A stretch of 32,798 nucleotides of DNA from Symbiodinium natans (taxonomy: Eukaryota; Sar; Dinophyceae; Suessiales; Symbiodiniaceae). The stretch's first letter is position 1. Each line of letters begins with the position of its first letter. The notes under the pieces were generated by a model. That model saw nothing but the letters and a program-made list of their open reading frames with translations. It did not search any database and was not told the DNA's origin. Positions 29,201 through 32,798 of the stretch are shown in pieces. The stretch spans positions 751,001-783,798 of the forward strand of contig CAJNDS010001558.1 of the NCBI GenBank assembly GCA_905221605.1, read 5' to 3'. A program made the translations under genes and the position numbers.

Positions 29201-30845
29201 TCACCCTCACATCTGAAACCTCACCATGCCCCAGTATATAATGATCGCGACATAATACGTAACAAAAACAACAAACAGTGCAGTATAGTCATGCACCCTA
29301 ATGTGCCAAACATGCGAGGAAAACTACACCATATTCCATTATGGTAGAAGATACTAGAGCGTGCTGCAACATATCTATGATAAGGTGAATACCAGTCAAT
29401 ATTGGGGGGTTTGGCCCCTTGCAGAGTGCGACTGGCCCCGTACTTGGACCCTCACGTACGGGCTTACATAGGTTGTGAGAGAGTGTTCCCTAAACAGTGT
29501 GCCAACACCATCAGGTTCTTGTGCTTTTGGCTTCGTGGATGTCGAGTCGCGCTCTAGGCCTCGTGCGCATGTCGCTTATGGGTGGGGAATCGTGCTCTCA
29601 GCCCATGCGCTTTTCGTGGCTTGCATGCTGAAGCGTCCCGAGAACCTGGCGCGCTCAAACTAAGCGGCCTTGCAAGTCGCGATGGTGCACTCCTCGTAAC
29701 TGTTGTCGCTTTTGGGCGTCGGGCTTCGTCTAAAGCGAAACTGTCGTTGCTTTTGGACGTCGGGGTTCGCCAAAGGCGAAAGCGTCGTCTCAATTTTTGT
29801 AGTACAAACGGAGTACGTCGAGGACGTCCGGAGCTCAGTGGCATCAAAGACGCTCTCTCGCGACGTATGAAGCGCTTCGTGTCCCCAGGTGGTCTGTTAC
29901 TGTTTGGGGTCTACGCTGGCACAATCTGTATTTGATACTCACCCTAAACCCTAAACCCTAAACCCTAAACCCTAAACCTCTACTGCCTGTCGCCGCAAGT
30001 CAACCTCGGTTCCCAACAGTCTCAGATCCAGGAGGTCGTCGAGCTTGAGATCACGGATGCCGCACCCCTCATGGAAAAGAGGAGTAAGGGCTCAGGGTTC
30101 AGGGTTCAGGGTTCAGGGTTCAGGGTTTAGGGTTTAGGGTTTAGGGTTTAGGGTTTAGGTTTTAGGGTTTAGGGTTTCAGGGACGGCAGGGTGCGCGCAG
30201 CATCCGTGCGCTTTCCGGCATGCTGCTCTGCGCCTTCTTGAGCAGCAGGGCATCCACCTCTTCACGGATCCCAGCAAGAATGGCTGGATCGCCGTAGACG
30301 TGCGACATAAGCCACCGGATCGTGACCTTCGAGCAAAGGGGGGCGTGAAAAGCATGCCCTCCTGCCCATGAGCTGCTTCCTGACTTTGCTATTTTTCCAA
30401 GCCCAGGCTCTGAAAATGAGACATCGCACTGGCATGTCAGGAAGCACGGGATTCTGCGGGGTATACGCTAGCTACACTAGGATGGCCCGTCACACCCTCT
30501 GAAGAATATTCCTGAACATGATCCCCTTAAACCCACTAAGGGAAAATGTGACATATCCCAAGGGCCTACTTGGAGGCTCAGGGTACTTATTAACCCAATA
30601 CTCACTCTACTTATAAGCCAATTCGAACCATATTAGGGCACTTAAAGAGCTTATAAGTGGGTTATAAGTACCATTAGTATTGGGTTGATGAGTACCATGA
30701 ACCTCCAAGTCCTAAACCCTAAACCCTAAACCCCAAACCCCAAACCCCAAACCCTAAACCCTATCCCGGTGAAAGTGTGACGGAGGCTGAGTCGGCGAGC
30801 CAATTGGTTTCCGTTCGCCGCCAGCTGCAGGGTGAGCATGAACTG
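22675..30845 (-). CDS. Cytochrome P450 (C-terminal half), split into at least eight exons
   Basis: Gene-level entry; exons are listed separately. Eight minus-strand segments join in phase and in family order. They carry the I-helix (QFMLTLQLAANGNQL then VTIRWLMSHVYGDP), REEVDALL, the K-helix ExxR (TNACITEAVRLHSS), the FGGFKIPQG strand, the meander (ADAVHK then DEKYFPDAAAFCPHRY) and the haem loop FGHGRKRCTGE with the cysteine ligand at codon 22743-22741. Donors are GC, GC, GA, GT, GT, GA and GT; acceptors are AG, mostly followed by G. P450s are haem-thiolate enzymes, usually ER-anchored monooxygenases. The usual I-helix acid-Thr pair is replaced by Gly-Asn, as in CYP7/CYP8/CYP74-type enzymes, so monooxygenase activity is not assured. 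The FGxGRxRCxGE form is CYP51-like, but family assignment is open. N-terminal exons are not convincingly found, and after the haem loop the frame ends within about 30 residues. Confidence 0.85.
22823..22886 (+). repeat. TTTAGGG tract
   Basis: Starts 20 bases past the acceptor of P450 exon H. Confidence 0.95.
23088..23173 (+). repeat. Dispersed short repeat with GGGGTACCCC palindromes, copy 2
   Basis: Starts ATGGGGGCTTCCGAAAAAAG; the first palindrome is intact and the second has become AGGGGTTCCCCT. It lies in the intron between P450 exons G and H. Confidence 0.6.
23206..23371 (-). repeat. CCCTAAA/CCCTCAA tract abutting P450 exon G
   Basis: Contains a run of seven CCCTCAA and another of three, in blocks between CCCTAAA units. 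Begins six bases from exon G. Confidence 0.97.
23377..23439 (-). CDS. P450 exon G: meander (FxPxRy)
   Basis: Twenty-one codons: DEKYFPDAAAFCPHRYTNPEA. This is the YFPDxxxFxPxRY meander signature. The acceptor is ACCTGCAG/GAC and the donor GAGGCT/GTGGCG, phase 0. CCCTAAA/CCCTCAA repeats begin six bases past the exon. Confidence 0.82.
23446..23553 (+). repeat. TTTAGGG tract between exon G and satellite 2
   Basis: Degenerate; runs straight into the first satellite unit at 23554. Confidence 0.93.
23554..26722 (-). repeat. Satellite array 2: 106-bp dimeric repeat, inverted relative to array 1
   Basis: About 30 copies of a 106-bp dimer of two related 53-bp halves. One contains TTGCTGCGCCTGAGCCGCAC and CATCAGCAGCATCAGC; the other TTGCTGGGCCTGAGCGGCC and GCATCATCAGCATCAG. 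The second half is the reverse complement of the satellite 1 monomer apart from a few bases. The array lies wholly in the intron between P450 exons F and G. Units at 26085-26220 are degenerate. ORFs inside are repeat by-products. Confidence 0.96.
23722..26033 (-). repeat. 1862-bp offset duplication inside satellite 2
   Basis: The variant series GGGCCCGTTGC, TGCTTGGCC with CCGCACGGCG, then CCTTGCAAAGCG occurs at 23940-24130 and again at 25802-25992, in the same order and spacing. A third copy of the last variant is at 25559. Confidence 0.8.
26872..27193 (-). repeat. Longest CCCTAAA tract, about 46 units
   Basis: Nearly perfect over 322 bases with four irregular units. In pre-mRNA sense it is the 5' part of the 3801-base P450 intron. 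Confidence 0.98.
27241..27276 (-). CDS. P450 exon F: 36-base micro-exon
   Basis: Twelve codons, ATIFLYADAVHK. Joined to exon G it gives AVHKDEKYFPD, the usual A.HRDPEYFPDP element. The acceptor is GTGGAG/GCG and the donor CATAAG/GAGACT (GA type). The following intron is 3801 bases and contains the longest CCCTAAA tract and satellite 2. Confidence 0.65.
27308..27452 (+). repeat. TTTAGGG/TTGAGGG tract
   Basis: Variants include TTTACGG. High-side flank of P450 exon F. Confidence 0.95.
27699..27916. repeat. CCCTAAA 27699-27730 and TTTAGGG 27866-27916, bracketing P450 exon E
   Basis: Two short tracts in the usual opposite orientation either side of the exon at 27795-27839. Confidence 0.9.
27795..27839 (-). 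CDS. P450 exon E: strand with GGxxIPxG
   Basis: Fifteen codons, AEIPMEFGGFKIPQG, matching the P450 motif GGyxIPxG. The acceptor is ATGCGCAG/GCC and the donor CAGGGA/GTGGGG. Flanked by CCCTAAA below and TTTAGGG above. Confidence 0.75.
28050..28237 (+). repeat. TTTAGGG tract
   Basis: About 26 units with TTTGGGG and TTCAGGG variants, in the intron between P450 exons D and E. Confidence 0.97.
28713..28857 (+). repeat. Imperfect direct repeat of about 53 bp
   Basis: 28713-28764 and 28804-28857 share GCTGTAGCAA, CAACCAGAG, AGAGGATCTTAA and GGCGA in order. Within the P450 intron between exons D and E. Confidence 0.7.
28872..28922 (-). repeat. CCCTAAA tract fused to P450 exon D
   Basis: No spacer: the intron starts GTTTAGGGTTTAGGG on the coding strand. 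Confidence 0.97.
28923..28980 (-). CDS. P450 exon D: K-helix with ExxR
   Basis: Encodes TNACITEAVRLHSSLPSCG; E-A-V-R is the K-helix ExxR motif that helps hold the haem-binding core. The acceptor is GACTGAG/G. The donor GTGGG/GTTTAGG falls exactly where the telomere-type tract begins, so the repeat provides the 5' splice site. Confidence 0.72.
29705..29788 (+). repeat. Tandem pair of about 40-bp units
   Basis: GCTTTTGGGCGTCGGGCTTCG...AAAGCGAAA is followed at once by GCTTTTGGACGTCGGGGTTCG...AAGGCGAAA. Both strands are open here (117 and 97 codons) because of the repeat; in the P450 intron between exons C and D. Confidence 0.65.
29940..29979 (-). repeat. CCCTAAA tract
   Basis: Five units, low-side flank of P450 exon C. 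Confidence 0.96.
30024..30067 (-). CDS. P450 exon C: J'-helix segment
   Basis: GCGIRDLKLDDLLDL, corresponding to the stretch just before the K-helix. The acceptor is CTTTTCCATGAG/GGG. The donor GATCT/GAGACT is GA type and gives the phase and spacing needed for exon D. The frame stays open to a GT donor 19 bases on, which would lengthen the loop and break phase. Confidence 0.6.
30090..30180 (+). repeat. TTCAGGG then TTTAGGG tract
   Basis: Five TTCAGGG followed by eight TTTAGGG. Fills most of the 166-base intron between P450 exons B and C. Confidence 0.96.
30234..30326 (-). CDS. P450 exon B: end of I-helix and J-helix
   Basis: Thirty-one codons: VTIRWLMSHVYGDPAILAG then IREEVDALLLKK. The W..(x)n..GDP......REEVD pattern is typical of the I/J-helix region. 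The acceptor follows a pyrimidine-rich stretch (TTTGCTCGAAG/GTC). The donor AAG/GCGCAG is GC type, phase 0; later in-phase GC donors are possible. Confidence 0.8.
30568..30710. mobile_element. MITE-like fold-back element with 34-bp terminal inverted repeats
   Basis: Ends 30568-30601 (ACTTGGAGGCTCAGGGTACT...) and 30677-30710 are inverted repeats matching at 30 of 34 positions. The pairing extends inward through ACTTATAA-type segments. CCT flanks both ends, a possible 3-bp target duplication. It lies in the P450 intron between exons A and B and abuts a CCCTAAA tract. Confidence 0.6.
30712..30763 (-). repeat. CCCTAAA/CCCCAAA tract
   Basis: Three CCCCAAA units in the middle. Lies between the MITE-like element and P450 exon A. 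Confidence 0.95.
30801..30845 (-). CDS. P450 exon A: first half of I-helix
   Basis: Fifteen codons, QFMLTLQLAANGNQL. The acceptor is GGCTGCAG/CAG and the donor CAATTG/GCTCGC (GC type, phase 0). Joined to exon B, AANGNQLVTIRW has exactly the spacing of the I-helix consensus AGxDTTxxxxxW. A CCCTAAA tract lies on the low side and a TTTAGGG tract on the high side. Confidence 0.6.
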
Positions 30846-30868
30846 CTGCAGCCCTGCAGGTCATGTCC

Positions 30869-31023
30869 GGGGTTTAGGGTTTAGGGTTTAGGGTTTAGGG
30901 TTTAGGGTTTAGGGTTTAGGGATTAGGGTCTAGGGTTTAGGGTATAAGGTTTAGGGTTTAGGGTTTAGGGTTTAGGGTTCAGGGTTTAGGGTTTCGGGGT
31001 TTAAGGGTTGAGGGTTAAGGGTT
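30869..31023 (+). repeat. TTTAGGG tract
   Basis: About 20 units, increasingly degenerate to the right. High-side flank of P450 exon A. Confidence 0.96.
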
Positions 31024-31120
31024 GCCTGTTATACTGGTGAGATTCATCAACACGCGGTGGCCTTGCAGCATCTCGTCATCTGCTTCGCCTGCGACACAAC
31101 CGCCAAGCCTTCTTCGCCCT

Positions 31121-31176
31121 GACCCCTAACCCTAAACCCTAAACCCTGAACCATGAATCCTAAACCCTGAACCCTA
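31121..31176 (-). repeat. CCCTAAA/CCCTGAA tract
   Basis: Low-side flank of the possible exon 31188-31248. Confidence 0.9.
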
Positions 31177-31187
31177 GAGCAAAGCAC

Positions 31188-31248
31188 AGCGGCCTTTGGA
31201 AAGCAGGAAAAACTCTTCGAAGAGGGAATCCTCCCCGAGGTACTTGTC
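31188..31248 (-). CDS. Possible upstream P450 exon
   Basis: Reads DKYLGEDSLFEEFFLLSKGR after the acceptor TTCCTCCAAG/GAC. The donor is probably CGCT/GTGCTT. A CCCTAAA tract lies below and a TTTAGGG tract above. LGEDSLF resembles the region before the P450 C-helix, but the intervening roughly 150 residues to the I-helix were not found. Confidence 0.35.
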
Positions 31249-31329
31249 CTTGGAGGAAGATAGCCTTGGGCCCTGAAGTTAAGAGTCCTCCGTGGCTCTT
31301 TAACCGGTGGCTTAGGGAGTTGAGGACTT

Positions 31330-31551
31330 CGGGGTTTAGGGTTTAGGTTTAGGGGTTAGGGTTTAGGGTTTAGGGTTTAGGCTTTAGGCATCTGGGGGGC
31401 TTTCGGGCAAGATTGCGCATGACCATACGGACCCAAGTGGCGGGATGCTGCTTCCGGTCCTGGCAAGTGTAGGGCGTTCCTTGGGGTGTAGGTTTCAGGG
31501 TTCAGGGTTCAGGGTTCAGGGTTTAGGGTTTAGGGTTTAGGGTTTCGGGTT
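31330..31551 (+). repeat. TTTAGGG tracts 31330-31388 and 31489-31551
   Basis: Separated by a 100-base island that is open on the minus strand (HPATWVRMVMRNLARKP after GCCAG) but not assignable. The second tract stops 10 bases from the end of the ORF at 31561. Confidence 0.9.
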
Positions 31552-31560
31552 TTTTTTTTG

Positions 31561-32330
31561 CTAGAGCCGTGCGCGCGGTATGCTTGCGCGCGTTGGCGCC
31601 TGCTCTGCGGGTCTCTTCATTGCCCTGTTTATACTAGCGTAAACCTGGCTAGGGCCGAGGATTCCGCGTCCAGGGTTGTGGTCCCAGAGTGCCTGGAAGA
31701 AACGTTTACTAGTAACTTCGATCCAGTAAGGCATCTTCATCCCTCTACGCCTGCCCATAGCTTGCCATACCACATTCTTGAACAGGAACGCCTTTGCCCC
31801 GCATGACAGGATGGCGCATGGAGGGGTTGAGATTGTCTCTGGTGTGAGGCCGAATGCCCCCAAGTATCGCAAGTATTGCTGAGGTCCTCCACCTTCGGAT
31901 ACGCCATTGAAAACTCTTGGTTCTTCTTGCCCCTCTCCACAATCTCGTTCCACGGGAGAATGTAGGCTGTCCGGCGGGTAAAAGTCATGAGCTGTGACAC
32001 CGTGGCCTTTGCTGGAGTTGCGAGGCCCGTACATGCCAAGCTGGGAATCTGTCCGCTCGTGTCTTTGAGTGTCAAGCCGAGCTTTGACATGGCAGTGTCA
32101 AATAACGGTCTGGTGACTCGCACACCCCCAAACTTTGCAAATCGAAAGTAAGAAGTCGTCGGGTTCGTGATGATTTGCGCCTTGATATTGGAGGAAGGCG
32201 TCAGATCCTGTGTGCTGATGGTGGGTTGGAGATCATCACCTGAGCCAATCACCCGGAACGGGAAGTCTGCGAGCAGGTCGTCATACGACAGCTCCGTCAC
32301 TGTCTCTTCGGGCTTGTCACGGCTAGCCAT
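31561..32330 (-). pseudogene. Unrecognised ORF broken by one frameshift
   Basis: From an ATG at 32330 the frame starts MASRDKPEETVTELSYDD and continues to about 31880. There protein-like sequence passes to the -1 frame and runs on to a stop at 31561 (for example QQYLRYLGAFGLTPETI and later MKMPYWIEVTSKRFFQALWD). The total would be about 255 residues. One missing base near 31880-31895 explains the shift; no slippery heptamer is visible, so a mutation or assembly error is more likely than programmed frameshifting. No family is recognised. It lacks telomere-type introns and its 5' flank is AT-rich, unlike its neighbours, so a captured or mobile origin is possible. It lies in the same orientation upstream of the P450. 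Confidence 0.5.
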
Positions 32331-32423
32331 CGCGAGGCTTTCGAATTTGGGGTTCTTATGATAATCAGTAAAGGGAAGAAAAGGGATTTCTTTAATATTA
32401 AAACGAGGATAGTGAGTCACTCA

Positions 32424-32444
32424 CCCTAGAGAGAGAGAGAGAAT
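32424..32444 (-). promoter_or_regulatory. Pyrimidine tract ending in AG, possible splice or trans-splice acceptor
   Basis: On the minus strand a (TC)n run ends in TAG about 95 bases before the ATG at 32330. Dinoflagellate mRNAs receive a spliced leader at AG acceptors, so this may be the acceptor for the ORF at 31561-32330. GGTGAG follows at once and could alternatively act as a donor. Confidence 0.3.
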
Positions 32445-32558
32445 GATGGGATGTGATTAGCCTTAATTCTTTATACCGATCTCAAAAGTCTTCAATATGA
32501 GAAGATAATTGTAAGCGATCTTCAAAAGTGCATACCGCTTGAGCCAAAATGGCTACGG

Positions 32559-32798
32559 AGGGTTTCGGGTTTAGTGTTTAGGGTTTACGAACCCAGCCCT
32601 GGGACACCTAGTTTCGGCTTCATGCTCTGAAAGTTCATGGGCAACTGCTGGTACTTAGGGGCTTAGGGAGGGTTTAGGGTTTAGGGTTTAGGGTTTAGGG
32701 TTTAGGGTTTAGGGTTTAGGGTTTAGGGTTTAGGGTTTAGGGTTTAGGGTTTAGGGTTTAGGGTTTAGGGTTTAGTTTTTAGGGTTTAGGGTTTAGGG
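32559..32798 (+). repeat. TTTAGGG tracts to the window end
   Basis: A short tract 32559-32590, then about 19 regular units from 32667 to the last base. Orientation would suit a right-hand chromosome end, but the same tract type occurs throughout, so this is not evidence of a telomere. Confidence 0.95.

Noticed and set aside
29554-29935. Overlapping 117-codon plus and 97-codon minus ORFs
   Set aside because: The plus ORF starts at GTG, both arise from a tandem repeat, and the region lies in the P450 intron C-D.
31035-31088. Possible P450 exon EADDEMLQGHRVLMNLT
   Set aside because: The repeat context is the reverse of the other exons, the phase does not fit exon A, and the sequence has no P450 feature.
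32667-32798. True chromosome end at the right border
   Set aside because: Tracts of equal or greater length occur inside the window, and the left border has the same rather than the opposite orientation.
1-32798. tRNA, rRNA and prokaryotic operon signals
   Set aside because: None seen; intron structure, satellites and telomere-type repeats are eukaryotic nuclear.

Overview
The window looks like nuclear DNA of a photosynthetic dinoflagellate, probably Symbiodiniaceae-like. Four things support this. Arabidopsis-type telomere repeats (TTTAGGG/CCCTAAA) occur in more than 50 separate tracts. Reconstructed introns use GT, GC and GA donors, and their acceptors are nearly always AG followed by G. 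One N-terminal exon has the signal-peptide-plus-FVP layout of peridinin-plastid presequences. All recognisable genes lie on the minus strand, as in the unidirectional gene clusters of dinoflagellates. The taxon is an inference, not proven.

Layout, left to right. 1-2500: repeats, a C/G-homopolymer region, a short plastid-leader exon (1881-2048) and an orphan exon (2375-2434). 3211-4311: an intact intronless nickel/cobalt transporter (NiCoT family). 4983-11157: eight phase-matched exons of a PLGG1-like (LrgA-LrgB) plastid glycolate/glycerate translocator. 11158-13579: unique sequence with two possible orphan exons. 13580-19299: a 5.7-kb satellite of a 55-bp monomer. 19300-22674: unique DNA, AT-rich microsatellites, a telomere-repeat palindrome and one unassigned exon. 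22675-30845: eight phase-matched exons of a cytochrome P450, from I-helix to haem loop. Its largest intron (3.8 kb) contains a second satellite, 23554-26722, made of the same monomer family inverted. 31561-32330: an unrecognised ORF broken by one frameshift. The right end is another telomere-type tract.

The main observation is how introns and telomere-like repeats are arranged. On the plus strand most exons appear as CCCTAAA tract - exon - TTTAGGG tract. In pre-mRNA sense, seven of the 14 reconstructed introns therefore begin with UUUAGGG repeats and end with CCCUAAA repeats, so the two ends can base-pair and bring the splice sites together. At some exons the 5' splice site is itself a telomere-type unit (GTTTAGG or GCTTAGG). 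This may be an undescribed intron family or an introner-like invasion. The genes themselves belong to unrelated pathways: Ni/Co uptake, photorespiratory metabolite export and P450 chemistry.
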